Positions 27,562-38,552 of a stretch of 64,000 bases of DNA are shown here, piece by piece (position 1 is the stretch's first letter; the number at the start of each line of letters is the position of its first letter). Under the pieces are notes generated by a model that made no database searches, was not told the DNA's origin, and was given only the letters and a program-made list of their open reading frames with translations. Position numbers and translations under genes: made by a program. Source of the stretch: Legionella cherrii (lineage in GTDB: Bacteria; Pseudomonadota; Gammaproteobacteria; Legionellales; Legionellaceae); the NCBI RefSeq assembly GCF_900635815.1, contig NZ_LR134173.1, forward strand, positions 347,501-411,500. The letters are read 5' to 3'.

Positions 27562-29922
27562 CTAGCGCTTAATAGTTATTGCAGCAAATGAATGACCCAA
27601 ATCTACTGTTTCAGGCATCGCGTTTGCTACCCATACAACATCTGCCACAATGCGTTCATCACGTTTTAGCGGCAATGTTATCTCAATATCTCCCTGAGAT
27701 ACAGTAGCAACATCTTCTAATTTCAATCGATCTGCTGTTAGAGGATTGATACGTATGCATGCTTGCTCAGCAGCTGCACATAATTGCAGTTCTTTACTAT
27801 TTCTGACAATTGCATCGCAGCGATAGAGTGGCCACTCTCCTACTCGAACTAACGATTGATTCATCATTGGTAGGCTCTCAGGATAATAGGGTTTATATTC
27901 TTGCTCCATTGTGATTGCAACACTATTTTTAATTTCAGACAAAATATCTTCGGTTGACAAATAATCAAAGCCATCACAATGCAACAAATTACCTAATACT
28001 CTCAATATTTTCCATGCTGGTCTTGACTCTCCGTAAGGAGTCAAAGCCCCCTTGACAGTTTGCCAAGTATTATCAACATTAATGTAGGTTCCTGAGGTTT
28101 CAGCATAAGGAGCCATTGGTAAAATAACATCCGCATAATCATGCATTGATTCGTGATTGTAAGCAGACATTAATACTACAAACTCGGAAGCAAGCATCGA
28201 TTGCCTTGCACCATAAGGATTAGCAAAATCAAACCCTGGCTCTACTCCCATTAGAAAATATCCTTTAAGTTTGGCATTTAACGCAGCCTGTACATCCATG
28301 CCTGGAGTAGAATCAGCCTTTCCAGCGGTTGTACGATGCGGAACCATGCCCGCCATCCAAGCACCTGCTGTATTGGCACCATGAGTAAGCCGGAGCACTT
28401 TGGCACCGCTTAATTTTTCGATATGGGAAATTAAAGTACGGAGTAATGCGGCTTCAGGGTGATTTTCACAAAGAGCACCCGTAATTAAGCACGCTTTATC
28501 GTTTTTCAATGCTTTGGCAACCTTTTGAGTAGCCTTGTCAGGTTCAAGTCCTATTAATAATTTTTGTACTGGCGCGGGTAGCGTCTTGAGATCATCAGTA
28601 AGCGCTAAAGCAAGCTTTGCAAGTTGCATTGGCATTTCCAATGGTGACACAATGAAACGCTCGCTCAGCTCAAAACGATATTCAAAATCTACTGGGTTTA
28701 TGGCATAAATGTCGGCACCATTACGATAAGCCTTACGCACCCTTACCCCTGCAAGCGGAACTTCACGATCAATATTACATCCAACCAACACAATCGTATT
28801 TTGTTGTTCTACATCTGCATAAGTTAATGAACTTTTTGGAGTCGTTGCCTGAGTTTCTTGATCTCTAAAATCCACTTGTTGCAAGCGGTGATCTAAATTA
28901 TGAACACCTATTGCACGCATTAATTTTTGCAGCAAGTACATTTCTTCTAATGTAGAAGAGCTTGATGCAAATGCTGCCACTTGTTCTGGGCCGTTTTGTT
29001 TTATAACTCGTGCCAAGCCCTCTGCTGCAAATTTTAAAGCAGTTTCCCAATCTACGGTTTCCCATTGGCCATTACGTTTAATTTGTGGCTGGCTTGCTCT
29101 TAATGAACTCGTTAAACCAAGGTAGCTAAATCGGTCTCGATCGGACAACCAGGTTTCATTAATTTCTTCATTCTCTTTAGGAACAACTCGCATTAACTGA
29201 TTACGGCGTGTATGTATATAGATATTAGAACCAAGACAGTCATGGGGCGCGACGCCGTCATGCTGGGTGAGTTCCCATGCTCTAGCTGTAAAACGATATG
29301 GTTTTGACGTTAAAGCACCTACCGGGCACAAATCGATAATATTGCCAGAGACTTCTGATTTCATGCTGTGCTGGACATAAGTACCAATTTGCATGTGTTC
29401 GCCACGACCGGTTGCACCCAACTCTCTTAATCCCGCTATTTCTTCGCCAAAACGAACACAACGAGTACAATGGATGCAGCGAGTCATTTCGGTTGAAATC
29501 AGCTCACCTAAATTATCATCGTCTACTGAACGCTTTGTTTCAGTATATTCTGATGCATCTGCGCCATATCCCATGGATACATCTTGCAGCTCGCATTCAC
29601 CGCCTTGATCGCAAATAGGACAATCCAGTGGATGATTAATCAGGAGAAATTCCATAACCACTTTTTGAGAATGTAAGGCTTCTTTGGATTTAGTAAACAC
29701 CTTCATTCCGTCAGTAATTGGAGTAGCACACGCAGGAACTGGCTTGCGGCCATTTTCTACTTCAACTAGGCACATGCGGCAGTTTGCAGCCACAGATAAT
29801 TTTTTATGATAACAAAAACGTGGAATATGAATGCCTGCTTCATCGGCAACTTCAATAATCATTTTACCGTTTTCTGCTTCAAATGTTTTACCGTCGATTT
29901 CAATAGTAGTAGTCATGGTCAA
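27562..29922 (-). CDS. nuoG: NADH-quinone oxidoreductase subunit G
   Basis: A 786-residue iron-sulfur subunit. The N-terminal 2Fe-2S ferredoxin domain contains CYHKKLSVAANCRMC, followed by the His-ligated cluster region (HPLDCPICDQGGECELQD) and the 4Fe-4S motif CIHCTRCVRF. The C-terminal two thirds is a molybdopterin-oxidoreductase-like fold with no evident cofactor motif, as usual in NuoG. It conducts electrons from NuoF toward NuoI. nuoF ends 9 bp upstream. Confidence 0.97.
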   Translation of the reverse strand: MTMTTTIEIDGKTFEAENGKMIIEVADEAGIHIPRFCYHKKLSVAANCRMCLVEVENGRKPVPACATPITDGMKVFTKSKEALHSQKVVMEFLLINHPLDCPICDQGGECELQDVSMGYGADASEYTETKRSVDDDNLGELISTEMTRCIHCTRCVRFGEEIAGLRELGATGRGEHMQIGTYVQHSMKSEVSGNIIDLCPVGALTSKPYRFTARAWELTQHDGVAPHDCLGSNIYIHTRRNQLMRVVPKENEEINETWLSDRDRFSYLGLTSSLRASQPQIKRNGQWETVDWETALKFAAEGLARVIKQNGPEQVAAFASSSSTLEEMYLLQKLMRAIGVHNLDHRLQQVDFRDQETQATTPKSSLTYADVEQQNTIVLVGCNIDREVPLAGVRVRKAYRNGADIYAINPVDFEYRFELSERFIVSPLEMPMQLAKLALALTDDLKTLPAPVQKLLIGLEPDKATQKVAKALKNDKACLITGALCENHPEAALLRTLISHIEKLSGAKVLRLTHGANTAGAWMAGMVPHRTTAGKADSTPGMDVQAALNAKLKGYFLMGVEPGFDFANPYGARQSMLASEFVVLMSAYNHESMHDYADVILPMAPYAETSGTYINVDNTWQTVKGALTPYGESRPAWKILRVLGNLLHCDGFDYLSTEDILSEIKNSVAITMEQEYKPYYPESLPMMNQSLVRVGEWPLYRCDAIVRNSKELQLCAAAEQACIRINPLTADRLKLEDVATVSQGDIEITLPLKRDERIVADVVWVANAMPETVDLGHSFAAITIKR

Positions 29923-29931
29923 ACCTTTTAA

Positions 29932-31218
29932 TTATGCTGCGACAATTGAGCGTTTATGCTTAACGAAATATTCAAATTCATCGCGGAAATGCTTAACAAA
30001 ACTTTGTACAGGCCAAGCTGCTGCCTCACCTAATGCACAAATAGTGCGTCCTTCGATATTATTCGCAACATTGATTAATTTCTCTACATCCCCAGGTTCT
30101 CCATGACCTTCTTTTATACGATGTAATAATCGGACTAACCAGCCGGTGCCTTCGCGGCAAGGTGTGCATTGACCGCAAGACTCATCCATATAGAATTCAG
30201 AAATACGATATAAGGCGTCAACCATACAGGTTGTTTCATCCATAATGATTACAGCACCTGAACCTAATCCCGAACCTGCTTTTTGAATGCTGTCATAATC
30301 CATATCGAGTTCCATCATGACATCACCAGGTAAAACACGCATGGAAGTACCGCCAGGAATTACTGCTTTAATTTTTCGGCCTTTTATGACGCCACCAGCC
30401 AACTCAAGCAGTGTTTTAAATGGTGTTCCCAAAGGAATTTCATAATTGCCAGGTTTATTCACATGGCCACTAACACTAAAGCACTTAGTGCCGCCATTAT
30501 TTGGTTTACCTAATTTTAGAAACCATTCGCCGCCTTTTTCCATAATCACCGGTACAGAGGCAAAAGTTTCTGTATTATTTATCGTTGTAGGTTTGCCATA
30601 TAAACCATAATTCGCTGGAAATGGCGGTTTAAATCTTGGCTGACCTTTTTTTCCTTCCAAAGAGTTGAGCAGCGCAGTTTCTTCCCCGCAAATATACGCA
30701 CCCGCTCCCAAATGATTATACAAATCAAAATCAACACCCGAACCTAGAATATTCTTACCGAGTAGACCGGCTGCATAAGCTTCTTTTAATGCAGCTTCTG
30801 TACGCTCATAAGGCAACCAGAATTCGCCGCGGATGTAGTTATAGCCTACAGTAGAACCCATGGTATATCCGGCAATTGCCATTCCTTCGATGAGTTGGTG
30901 TGGATTTAAGGTAAGTATTTCTCGATCCTTACATGTGCCTGGCTCACCTTCGTCGGAATTACAGACTACATATTTTTGCACAGGAGTATTACGATTCATA
31001 AAACTCCATTTTAATCCAGTAGGGAATCCGGCACCGCCTCGTCCACGCAAAGCAGAAGTTTTTAATTCATCAATAATCGATTGTGGAGAAGTTTGCTCTT
31101 TTAATATTTTTCTCCAAGCGCTGTATCCGCCAACACTTTCATAAGCAGATAGTGTCCAGGGCTCTGGTAGATGAAATGTTCGATAACAAACTTGATTTAG
31201 TTCAACCACGGCAACCAC
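29932..31218 (-). CDS. nuoF: NADH-quinone oxidoreductase subunit F (NADH-binding)
   Basis: A 428-residue flavoprotein subunit. The glycine-rich [15 protein letters not shown] motif binds NADH and [16 protein letters not shown] is a second nucleotide-site segment, and [11 protein letters not shown] holds cysteines of cluster N3. It oxidises NADH and passes electrons through FMN. It sits directly after nuoE, with which it pairs in the peripheral arm. Confidence 0.98.
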   Translation of the reverse strand: MVAVVELNQVCYRTFHLPEPWTLSAYESVGGYSAWRKILKEQTSPQSIIDELKTSALRGRGGAGFPTGLKWSFMNRNTPVQKYVVCNSDEGEPGTCKDREILTLNPHQLIEGMAIAGYTMGSTVGYNYIRGEFWLPYERTEAALKEAYAAGLLGKNILGSGVDFDLYNHLGAGAYICGEETALLNSLEGKKGQPRFKPPFPANYGLYGKPTTINNTETFASVPVIMEKGGEWFLKLGKPNNGGTKCFSVSGHVNKPGNYEIPLGTPFKTLLELAGGVIKGRKIKAVIPGGTSMRVLPGDVMMELDMDYDSIQKAGSGLGSGAVIIMDETTCMVDALYRISEFYMDESCGQCTPCREGTGWLVRLLHRIKEGHGEPGDVEKLINVANNIEGRTICALGEAAAWPVQSFVKHFRDEFEYFVKHKRSIVAA

Positions 31219-31228
31219 CTCTATCTTT

Positions 31229-31732
31229 TTATTGGTATTGTTCCAATACTTTATCTATAGATTCAGGAGTCAGATTCTCATGATAATCCTTGTCCACTTG
31301 CATCATTGGTGCGTTAACACAAGCACCTAAGCATTCAACAGATCTTAAGGTAAAACGCCCATCATCTGTTGTTTGACCTAATTTAATGCCTAATTTTTTT
31401 TCTAAATGCTCAACAACTGCAGCTGAGTCACGCAGCATACATGAAATATTTGTACAAACATTAATTGAATGTCTGCCGACCTGTTTGAGTTCATACATAG
31501 TGTAGAAACTGGCAACCTCGTAAACAGCAATAGCCGGCATATCAAGATAATCAGCTACAGCGTCCATTAATTCTGTGCTTAGGTGGCCATGTTCTTCTTG
31601 GACGATTCTCAATGCGCTCATTACCGCAGATTGCTTTTGATCCTGTGGATATTTTGCTATCCAATGATCTATGTCCTTTATTCTTTGAGCTGACACCAAT
31701 TGATTTAATATTTTTGCTGAATTATCAGACAT
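31229..31732 (-). CDS. nuoE: NADH-quinone oxidoreductase subunit E
   Basis: A 167-residue thioredoxin-like 2Fe-2S protein. The four cluster N1a cysteines fall in CTNISCML and in CLGACVNAP. The N-terminal helical part is typical of the family. It assembles with NuoF and NuoG as the NADH dehydrogenase module. The gap to nuoD is 72 bp, slightly wider than most in this operon. Confidence 0.97.
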   Translation of the reverse strand: MSDNSAKILNQLVSAQRIKDIDHWIAKYPQDQKQSAVMSALRIVQEEHGHLSTELMDAVADYLDMPAIAVYEVASFYTMYELKQVGRHSINVCTNISCMLRDSAAVVEHLEKKLGIKLGQTTDDGRFTLRSVECLGACVNAPMMQVDKDYHENLTPESIDKVLEQYQ

Positions 31733-31804
31733 TTCTAAAAACCTTTTTAAATTGTAATTTTCTGGAACATCTTTTAACGATTATCAAAAATGATATTCCA
31801 CAAA

Positions 31805-33058
31805 TTAACGATCGATTTCACCAAATACTATATCCTGGCTCGCCAAAATTGCGACACCATCAGCGATCATATGTCCTCTTGTCATCGCATCGTAGCTGGA
31901 CAGATGCGCAAATCCAGGAGCACGAATTTTCATTCTATAGGGTTTATTAGCACCATCAGATACCATATAAATACCAAATTCACCTTTAGGTGCCTCAACA
32001 GCACTATACACTTCTCCAGCTGGCAAACAAAAACCTTCAGTGAACAGTTTAAAGTGATGGATTAAGGCTTCCATATCTTCTTTCATTTCAACACGGCGCG
32101 GCGGGGTAATCTTATGATCATCAATGCGAACCGGACCAGGATTTGCTTTAAGCCATTCAATACATTGTCTCACGATGCGATTAGACTGCCTTAACTCTTC
32201 TACGCGAACCAAATAACGATCATAGCAGTCACCAGTTTTACCGACTGGAATATCAAAATCCACACGATCATATGCAGCATAACTCTGTTTCTTGCGCAGA
32301 TCCCATGCAATTCCAGAACCACGAAGCATTGGGCCAGTAAAACCCCATTGCAAGGCTTCTTCAGGGGAAACAATACCGATATCTACAGTACGTTGTTTCC
32401 ATATTCTATTGTCAGTTAACAAGGTTTCATATTCATCAACGCAATGAGAGAAACGCTCGGTAAATGCCCATAGAAAATCAAGCAGAGTTCCACTTCGATC
32501 TTCATTTAGTTTTTCAATTTCACGTTCATTATGCCATCTTGATGCTTTATATTGAGGCATGGTGTCTGGCAGATCACGAGCAACGCCACCAGGTCGATAA
32601 TATTTAGCGTGCATACGAGCCCCTGATACGGCTTCATAGCAATCAAAAAGGTCTTCGCGCTCTCTGAAACAATACAAAAATACAGTCATTGCTCCAATAT
32701 CTAATGCAATAGCACCTAACCATAACAAATGATTCAAAATTCGGGTTATTTCATCGAACATGGTGCGAATGTATTGAGCACGAATTGGAGCCTCAATACC
32801 TAGTAGCTTCTCTATAGCTCGTACGTAGGCGTGCTCATTACACATCATAGACACATAATCCAGTCTATCCATGTAACCAATCGATTGGAGATAAGGCTTT
32901 GTCTCTGCCAATTTTTCTGTTGCTCTATGCAGTAATCCTATATGCGGATCTGCACGAACAATCGTTTCGCCTTCAAGTTCAAGAACTAAACGCAATACAC
33001 CATGTGCTGCTGGATGTTGTGGACCAAAATTTAGAGTGTAATTCTTTAATTCAATCAT
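31805..33058 (-). CDS. nuoD: NADH-quinone oxidoreductase subunit D
   Basis: A 417-residue subunit related to the large subunit of NiFe hydrogenases. Landmarks are [19 protein letters not shown] at the N-terminus, [12 protein letters not shown], and the C-terminal [29 protein letters not shown] region. It forms the quinone site together with NuoB and NuoH. NuoC and NuoD are separate genes here, not fused as in E. coli; nuoD overlaps nuoC by 4 bp. Confidence 0.98.
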   Translation of the reverse strand: MIELKNYTLNFGPQHPAAHGVLRLVLELEGETIVRADPHIGLLHRATEKLAETKPYLQSIGYMDRLDYVSMMCNEHAYVRAIEKLLGIEAPIRAQYIRTMFDEITRILNHLLWLGAIALDIGAMTVFLYCFREREDLFDCYEAVSGARMHAKYYRPGGVARDLPDTMPQYKASRWHNEREIEKLNEDRSGTLLDFLWAFTERFSHCVDEYETLLTDNRIWKQRTVDIGIVSPEEALQWGFTGPMLRGSGIAWDLRKKQSYAAYDRVDFDIPVGKTGDCYDRYLVRVEELRQSNRIVRQCIEWLKANPGPVRIDDHKITPPRRVEMKEDMEALIHHFKLFTEGFCLPAGEVYSAVEAPKGEFGIYMVSDGANKPYRMKIRAPGFAHLSSYDAMTRGHMIADGVAILASQDIVFGEIDR

Positions 33059-33735
33059 TTTTTGCCCCTTTTATCACCAATATACCGGTTATCTTCGCGG
33101 ATAACCTTGGGCACCAAAACTCTGGGCTCGATATCTACAGGTTCATAGATAACTTTTTCGAGTTTTGCGTCATAGCGCATTTCAACATGACCACTCAGTG
33201 GAAAATCTTTACGGAATGGGTGTCCGATAAATCCATAATCAGTTAATATGCGTCTTAAATCAGGATGTCCTTCAAACAAAATACCAAATAAGTCATAAGC
33301 CTCACGCTCAAACCAATTCGCGCCCTTCCACAAATCATGTACAGAAGGAACAATTAAATGAGATTCATCTACAAATACTTTAACGCGTAAACGATGATTT
33401 TTTTTGGTTGAAAGTAAATGGTAAACTACGGCAAAACGGGGTCTATCCAAAGTATACGCTTTAGTTTCCTGGCGTTCCACGCCTCGAGAGAAGCCACTTC
33501 CTGTTGCTGATTCGGTTTCCCAATCATATTCACCATAGAGCAGGTAATCTACAGCACAAAGATCAATAAGTTGATCAAAACAAAATGCGTCCAGATCACG
33601 CAATTCCAACATCATTGCTTTTAAAGTTGATATACCACACTCAATAGTTACTTCGTCATAAGCGACAATAATATCATTAATATGGCTTGATAATTCACTT
33701 TTGAGTTGTTCAACCAAAGAATCATTTTTTGTCAT
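33055..33735 (-). CDS. nuoC: NADH-quinone oxidoreductase subunit C
   Basis: A 226-residue 30-kDa-type subunit. The family signature [27 protein letters not shown] is complete, followed by [19 protein letters not shown]. It is a structural part of the peripheral arm close to NuoD. The ATGA overlap with nuoD shows translational coupling. Confidence 0.97.
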   Translation of the reverse strand: MTKNDSLVEQLKSELSSHINDIIVAYDEVTIECGISTLKAMMLELRDLDAFCFDQLIDLCAVDYLLYGEYDWETESATGSGFSRGVERQETKAYTLDRPRFAVVYHLLSTKKNHRLRVKVFVDESHLIVPSVHDLWKGANWFEREAYDLFGILFEGHPDLRRILTDYGFIGHPFRKDFPLSGHVEMRYDAKLEKVIYEPVDIEPRVLVPKVIREDNRYIGDKRGKK

Positions 33736-33756
33736 CTATTTGCACCTTTGATGATC

Positions 33757-34233
33757 TTAAGCTTCTAAGACTTTTTTATGCCTGATTTTGTTCTGCAATT
33801 GAATAATGCCATACAGCAATGCCTCTGCAGTTGGAGGACAACCTGGCACGTATACATCTACTGGAACAATACGATCACACCCTCGAACTACTGAGTAAGA
33901 GTAATGATAGTATCCTCCACCATTCGCACAAGAACCCATAGAAATAACCCATCGAGGGTCGGGCATTTGATCATACACTTTACGTAAAGCAGGAGCCATT
34001 TTATTGCATAAGGTACCGGCAACTATCATTACATCGGATTGACGTGGACTGGGACGGAAAATAATACCGAATCGATCCAAGTCATAACGTGCCGCACCAA
34101 CATGCATCATTTCTACTGCACAACATGCTAATCCAAAAGTCATAGGCCACATAGAACCACTACGTGCCCATCCGAGAAGTTTCTCGACTGAAGTCGTTAC
34201 AAAGCCACTTTTTTGCAATTCTGCAACCGCCAT
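33757..34233 (-). CDS. nuoB: NADH-quinone oxidoreductase subunit B
   Basis: A 158-residue subunit that carries cluster N2, the last electron carrier before quinone. Ligands are visible as the tandem cysteines of [11 protein letters not shown], the Cys of MGSCANGGG and the Cys of [10 protein letters not shown]. It is followed by nuoC after 21 bp, but it is separated from nuoA by 217 bp, an unusually wide gap in an otherwise tight operon. Confidence 0.98.
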   Translation of the reverse strand: MAVAELQKSGFVTTSVEKLLGWARSGSMWPMTFGLACCAVEMMHVGAARYDLDRFGIIFRPSPRQSDVMIVAGTLCNKMAPALRKVYDQMPDPRWVISMGSCANGGGYYHYSYSVVRGCDRIVPVDVYVPGCPPTAEALLYGIIQLQNKIRHKKVLEA

Positions 34234-34450
34234 AGCTAGCCTCTAAGCAGATAAATATTAATAAAAAATCACCTCTGACTGCTTCTTCTCGATTGAAGTT
34301 GCGTTCAGAAGTGAATTTGGAACCTGTTTACAACGCTACTGACTTGAGCATCTCGTATCGATTTTTAAATATGCTTATGTTTACTTAAAAATCTGGCGAT
34401 AGGCTCAATCTAGCGCAGTGTCAACAAGCCCTACTTCGCACTCTCATTAT
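34234..34450. other. Intergenic gap between nuoA and nuoB, no gene seen
   Basis: The 217 bp contain no plausible start with a ribosome binding site and no tRNA-like fold. In most genomes nuoA and nuoB nearly touch. The stretch could hold an internal promoter or a leftover insertion, but I see no convincing box or inverted repeat. Confidence 0.4.
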
Positions 34451-34807
34451 CTATTCCCACTCGAGTGCGCCTCGTTTCCATTCATAAATAAAACCAATAA
34501 CCAATAATCCTAAAAATAACATCATCCCAGCAAAACCAAACCAGCCAATTTTGCGCAAAACTAAGGCCCATGGAAAGAAAAAAGCTGTTTCCAAATCAAA
34601 AATAATAAATAATATGGCTACAAGATAAAAACGAACATCAAATGGAATGTGTGAATTTTCAAAAGCTCCAAATCCACATTCATAGGGAGAATTCTTGGCA
34701 CTATCAGGCTTATGCTTTGAAAATAAGGCGCCTGCCCCAATCATTGCGATACCTAATGCCAATCCGACAATTATGAAAATAAGAACAGGTAAATATTGAG
34801 ATAGCAT
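34451..34807 (-). CDS. nuoA: NADH-quinone oxidoreductase subunit A
   Basis: A 118-residue protein with three membrane helices, the normal NuoA length. [24 protein letters not shown] and [12 protein letters not shown] are the conserved loop and helix regions that close the quinone tunnel. The ATG at 34807 has AAGGTGAA just upstream; an in-frame GTG at 34822 lies before that site and is less likely. It is the first gene of the nuo operon, only 24 bp after the tRNA-Leu, so the tRNA and operon may share transcription. Confidence 0.96.
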   Translation of the reverse strand: MLSQYLPVLIFIIVGLALGIAMIGAGALFSKHKPDSAKNSPYECGFGAFENSHIPFDVRFYLVAILFIIFDLETAFFFPWALVLRKIGWFGFAGMMLFLGLLVIGFIYEWKRGALEWE

Positions 34808-34831
34808 TTTTTCACCTTGCACGGATTAAAA

Positions 34832-34916
34832 TGGTGCCGAAGGCCGGACTCGAACCGGCACGGCTTTCGCCACCGCCCCCTCAAGACGGCGTGTCTACCA
34901 ATTCCACCACTTCGGC
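34832..34916 (-). tRNA. leuU: tRNA-Leu (GAG)
   Basis: An 85-nt class II tRNA with long variable arm, anticodon GAG in the loop TTGAGGG, acceptor stem GCCGAAG/CTTCGGC, T-loop GTTCGAGT and encoded CCA. It lies between secG and nuoA, matching E. coli where leuU is next to secG. Confidence 0.95.
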
Positions 34917-35053
34917 ATATTCTTTTTTCGGACTGTTTACAGTTTCACTTCTTGACCTATCTGCTTTAATTTCTGCACTTCAGTTTTCAAAAATCAAGCC
35001 ATTTTGGCCAAGCCAGCATAACGTGAACAAGCTCCATTAATACTATTTTTAAC

Positions 35054-35085
35054 CCTTGGGGTACGCCCTTCAGCGCAACCCAAGG
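35054..35085 (-). terminator. Hairpin after secG
   Basis: CCTTGGG (35054-35060) and CCCAAGG (35079-35085) form a 7-bp stem just after the secG stop codon on the minus strand, with a modest AT-rich stretch beyond. It could be a weak terminator ahead of tRNA-Leu. Confidence 0.45.
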
Positions 35086-35089
35086 AATC

Positions 35090-35416
35090 TTATTTATTCT
35101 TTTTACTGTTATCTACTGGCACTGGAATTGAATTCGCAGGTGCACTAGTTTGCTGAGGAATTACTTGTTGCTCTGCTTTTTGATATTGCACAGACACCAA
35201 GTAAGACAACAATAAACTGGTGACAAAAAAGGTCAATGCTAAGCCACCTGTTAGTTTAAATAAAAATCCACCTGTTCCTTGGCTTCCAAATAATGTATTA
35301 GAAGCCCCAGATCCAAAAGCCGCACCGATATCAGCGCCTTTGCCATGTTGGATAAGAACTAAGCCTATTAAAACCACAGCAACGATTACATGAATCATTA
35401 ATATCAATTGATACAT
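35090..35416 (-). CDS. secG: Preprotein translocase subunit SecG
   Basis: A 108-residue SecG with two membrane helices. The conserved stretch [33 protein letters not shown] is complete (quoted in the family as the inter-helix loop), and the C-terminus is a Gln/Pro/Ser-rich tail. SecG assists SecYE during protein export. Its ATG lies inside the last codons of tpiA (13-bp overlap). Confidence 0.96.
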   Translation of the reverse strand: MYQLILMIHVIVAVVLIGLVLIQHGKGADIGAAFGSGASNTLFGSQGTGGFLFKLTGGLALTFFVTSLLLSYLVSVQYQKAEQQVIPQQTSAPANSIPVPVDNSKKNK

Positions 35417-36153
35417 TTCACAATTTCCACAAACTGTTTCGCGTTCAACGATGCACCGCCTACCAAACCACCATCAACATCTGGCATGGTAAATAATGCC
35501 TTGGCATTATTTTCATTTACACTACCTCCATAGAGAAGTGATAAATGTTCGGCATCGCTATGATTAACCTCTGCAACCAGTTTTCTAATAAACTGATGTA
35601 CTTCCTGCGCTTGTTCCGGTAACGCAGTTTTTCCTGTACCTATCGCCCAAACGGGTTCATAAGCTACAACACAATCACGAAAACAATTTTTATCTTGTTC
35701 GCTTATTGCAAGCAATTGCTTGGCAATCACTTGCTCTGTTTGTCCTGCTTCACGTTCTTTTAGCGTTTCACCGACGCAAAGAACCGGTATCATACCATGT
35801 TCTTTTACATGGTGGAATTTTTGCGCTACAAAATTTTCATTTTCGTGAAAACAGTGCCTTCTCTCAGAATGTCCAACCAATACATAGCGACAGTTGAAAT
35901 CCTTTAGCATTGGTGCTGATATCTCCCCAGTATACGCTCCAAAATCTTTTGGATAGATATTCTGGGCACCTATTTCAATTTTACAATCAGCAAGTATATC
36001 TCGAACCTTCGGGATATAAACAGCGGGTGGCATTACAATAACTTGGACATCATTAATAGAATTAAGTAATTCTCTAAGCTCTTTACTTAGTTGAATTACC
36101 TGCTGCAGCTGACCATTCATCTTCCAGTTGCCAGCAACTATCTTATGCCTCAT
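35404..36153 (-). CDS. tpiA: Triosephosphate isomerase
   Basis: A 249-residue TIM barrel. Active-site residues are visible: Asn and Lys in AGNWKMNG (residues 9-11), His in VLVGHSERR, and the catalytic Glu in [14 protein letters not shown]. The phosphate loop is [11 protein letters not shown]. It interconverts dihydroxyacetone phosphate and glyceraldehyde 3-phosphate. The tpiA-secG pair is common in gammaproteobacteria. Confidence 0.98.
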   Translation of the reverse strand: MRHKIVAGNWKMNGQLQQVIQLSKELRELLNSINDVQVIVMPPAVYIPKVRDILADCKIEIGAQNIYPKDFGAYTGEISAPMLKDFNCRYVLVGHSERRHCFHENENFVAQKFHHVKEHGMIPVLCVGETLKEREAGQTEQVIAKQLLAISEQDKNCFRDCVVAYEPVWAIGTGKTALPEQAQEVHQFIRKLVAEVNHSDAEHLSLLYGGSVNENNAKALFTMPDVDGGLVGGASLNAKQFVEIVKCIN

Positions 36154-36270
36154 CTATGCCCCCTCGCTTTCAATTGCGGACTATACCCAAAGTCATTGCT
36201 GATGTGTAGCCCTAAAGCGATTTTTTTATTTAAAGGTTTAGTAGATAAAAAGTCTATCCGACTGCTTTTA

Positions 36271-37626
36271 TTACTGAAAACCCAAATTTCTCTCAATTTG
36301 ACTTATATCCTCACAAAGCTTTTGCGCATGTTGTCTCACTCTAGATTCATCCATGCCTTCTACCATAACACGTAATAAGGGCTCGGTACCTGAGGGCCTG
36401 AGTAACACTCTTCCTTCACCATTTAAGCTTGACTCCAAAGCCCTGACTACTTCGATCACTTGCGTATGTTCCGCAAGTAAGGTGGCGTAATTGGTTTTTA
36501 AATTAACTAAGCTTTGCGGTAATAAATTAATCCCTTCAATGAGCTGCTCCAGGGATTTACCTTGTTTTACCATAATTGAAAGTACTTGTAAGGCAGCCAC
36601 GATCCCATCACCTGTCGTGGTTTTATCCAAACAAACGATATGACCCGAGGTTTCACCACCAATTTTCCAATCCTTTTCTCGTAAAGCCTCTAAAACATAT
36701 CGGTCGCCGACCCGTGTCCTTATGAAAGGAATGCCTAAACTTTTAATCGCGATTTCCAGGCCATAGTTACTCATTTGAGTACCAACTACACCGCCATTTA
36801 AAACACCACGCTGATGTCTATCTTTAGCAATAATATAAAGGATCTGATCTCCGTCAATCAAACGACCATTAGCGTCGATTAACACCACACGATCCCCATC
36901 GCCATCTAATCCAATGCCAATATCTGCCCCCGTGCTCACAACTTTTTGCCTTAAAAGATCAGGACAGGTTGAGCCGCAATCTTCATTGATATTAAAACCA
37001 TCAGGACGATTGCCTATGGAAATAACTTGCGCACCCAGCTCAGAAAAAACATTAGGTGCAATGTGATAAGTCGCCCCATTGGCACAATCAACTACAATTT
37101 TTAAACCAGATAGTCTTGTTAATGATGGAATAGTGGATTTACAAAACTCGATATAACGTCCGCTTGCGTCGTTTATTCGCGTTGCCTTACCTAAATTTTG
37201 TGAAGGCACTGTTTGCATTTTCTTGTCCAGTTCTGCTTCAATTGCCAACTCGACACTATCGGGTAACTTCCCGCCCTCTGAGGAAAAAAACTTAATTCCA
37301 TTATCTTCAAAAAGGTTATGAGATGCACTGATCACAATCCCTGCATTGGCTCTAAGTGTTTGGGTCAGATAAGCGATAGCAGGCGTTGGCATCGGTCCCA
37401 ATAAAGCGACGTCGACGCCAGCAGCTGAAAGTCCTGCTTCTAAAGCGGACTCTAACATGTAACCTGATACCCTTGTATCTTTTCCAATAACTACTTTTTT
37501 GCGATGACCATTAGCCAGCACACGGCCAACCGCCCAGCCTAATTTCAACACAAATTCAGGGTTAATATTGGATAACCCCACATGCCCACGTATCCCATCA
37601 GTACCAAAATATTTACGTTGACTCAT
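36271..37626 (-). CDS. glmM: Phosphoglucosamine mutase
   Basis: A 451-residue alpha-D-phosphohexomutase. The phospho-serine motif is [15 protein letters not shown] (Ser near 104), the metal loop is [13 protein letters not shown], the sugar loop is GGETSGHIV and the C-terminal phosphate loop is [12 protein letters not shown]. It makes glucosamine 1-phosphate for peptidoglycan and lipopolysaccharide precursors. It follows folP, as in E. coli. Confidence 0.98.
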   Translation of the reverse strand: MSQRKYFGTDGIRGHVGLSNINPEFVLKLGWAVGRVLANGHRKKVVIGKDTRVSGYMLESALEAGLSAAGVDVALLGPMPTPAIAYLTQTLRANAGIVISASHNLFEDNGIKFFSSEGGKLPDSVELAIEAELDKKMQTVPSQNLGKATRINDASGRYIEFCKSTIPSLTRLSGLKIVVDCANGATYHIAPNVFSELGAQVISIGNRPDGFNINEDCGSTCPDLLRQKVVSTGADIGIGLDGDGDRVVLIDANGRLIDGDQILYIIAKDRHQRGVLNGGVVGTQMSNYGLEIAIKSLGIPFIRTRVGDRYVLEALREKDWKIGGETSGHIVCLDKTTTGDGIVAALQVLSIMVKQGKSLEQLIEGINLLPQSLVNLKTNYATLLAEHTQVIEVVRALESSLNGEGRVLLRPSGTEPLLRVMVEGMDESRVRQHAQKLCEDISQIERNLGFQ

Positions 37627-37670
37627 CCTTAACCACCTTCTTATTAAGAATTTATAGCTCGCGTGAGCTG

Positions 37671-38531
37671 CTAAACGTCCGCCTTACCAATCATGGTGAT
37701 CATATGCAACGCTTGATTTGTTTCATCTACATCATGCGTTCTTATGATACTCGCACCTTTCAATGCTGCATAAACTGCGACCGCTATACTTCCTATCAAC
37801 CGCTCACCCACCTCTTTAGCAAGTACTGCTCCAATTGTGCTTTTACGTGAAACCCCTAAAAGCAGCGGCATTGCAAATGTTGCAAAGCTATCAAGATTTT
37901 TGACTAAGAGCAAATTATCTTGTACTTGTTTTCCAAATCCAAAGCCTGGATCTAGGATTATATTTGTTTTTTTAATCCCCACACGCTCACACTCAGCAAT
38001 ACGTTCTGAAAAAAACTGAGTCACTTCAGTAAGCACGCCATGTGGATAATAGGGCTGGTGTTGCATATTGTGAGGCTCTCCTTGCATGTGCATCAAGCAA
38101 ACAGGAACGGCAAGTTTCGCAGCCATTTCAAGCGCTCCTTGGCTACGTAAAGCATAAACATCATTGATGACGTTAGCACCTGCGGCCACCGCAGCCTCCA
38201 TTACTTCGGGTTTATTTGTATCGATTGAGATGCAAACATCTGAATTAGCGCGGATTTGTTCGATAACAGGAATAACACGATTTAATTCTGCATCTATTGG
38301 AACAGACTGTGCTCCAGGTCGAGTAGATTGTCCCCCAATATCAATTAAATCAGCGCCTTGGCTAATTAAGTGAAATGCATGTTCACACGCCCTGCCTATA
38401 GATAAAAATTTGCCTCCATCAGAAAAAGAATCTGGAGTGACATTTAATATACCCATAATGAGTGGTTTTTCTGGGGAATTTTTTAAGAAAGGTTGGCGTT
38501 CAAGCCAACCTGAAAATTGCTTTATGTTCAC
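37671..38531 (-). CDS. folP: Dihydropteroate synthase
   Basis: A 286-residue TIM-barrel enzyme. Signatures are [16 protein letters not shown] near the N-terminus, [40 protein letters not shown] and GVSRKSTIG. It joins p-aminobenzoate to the pterin precursor and is the target of sulfonamides. It acts in the same pathway as FolE. It lies between ftsH and glmM. Confidence 0.98.
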   Translation of the reverse strand: MNIKQFSGWLERQPFLKNSPEKPLIMGILNVTPDSFSDGGKFLSIGRACEHAFHLISQGADLIDIGGQSTRPGAQSVPIDAELNRVIPVIEQIRANSDVCISIDTNKPEVMEAAVAAGANVINDVYALRSQGALEMAAKLAVPVCLMHMQGEPHNMQHQPYYPHGVLTEVTQFFSERIAECERVGIKKTNIILDPGFGFGKQVQDNLLLVKNLDSFATFAMPLLLGVSRKSTIGAVLAKEVGERLIGSIAVAVYAALKGASIIRTHDVDETNQALHMITMIGKADV

Positions 38532-38552
38532 CTGCTTCTCTCACTAATGGTA

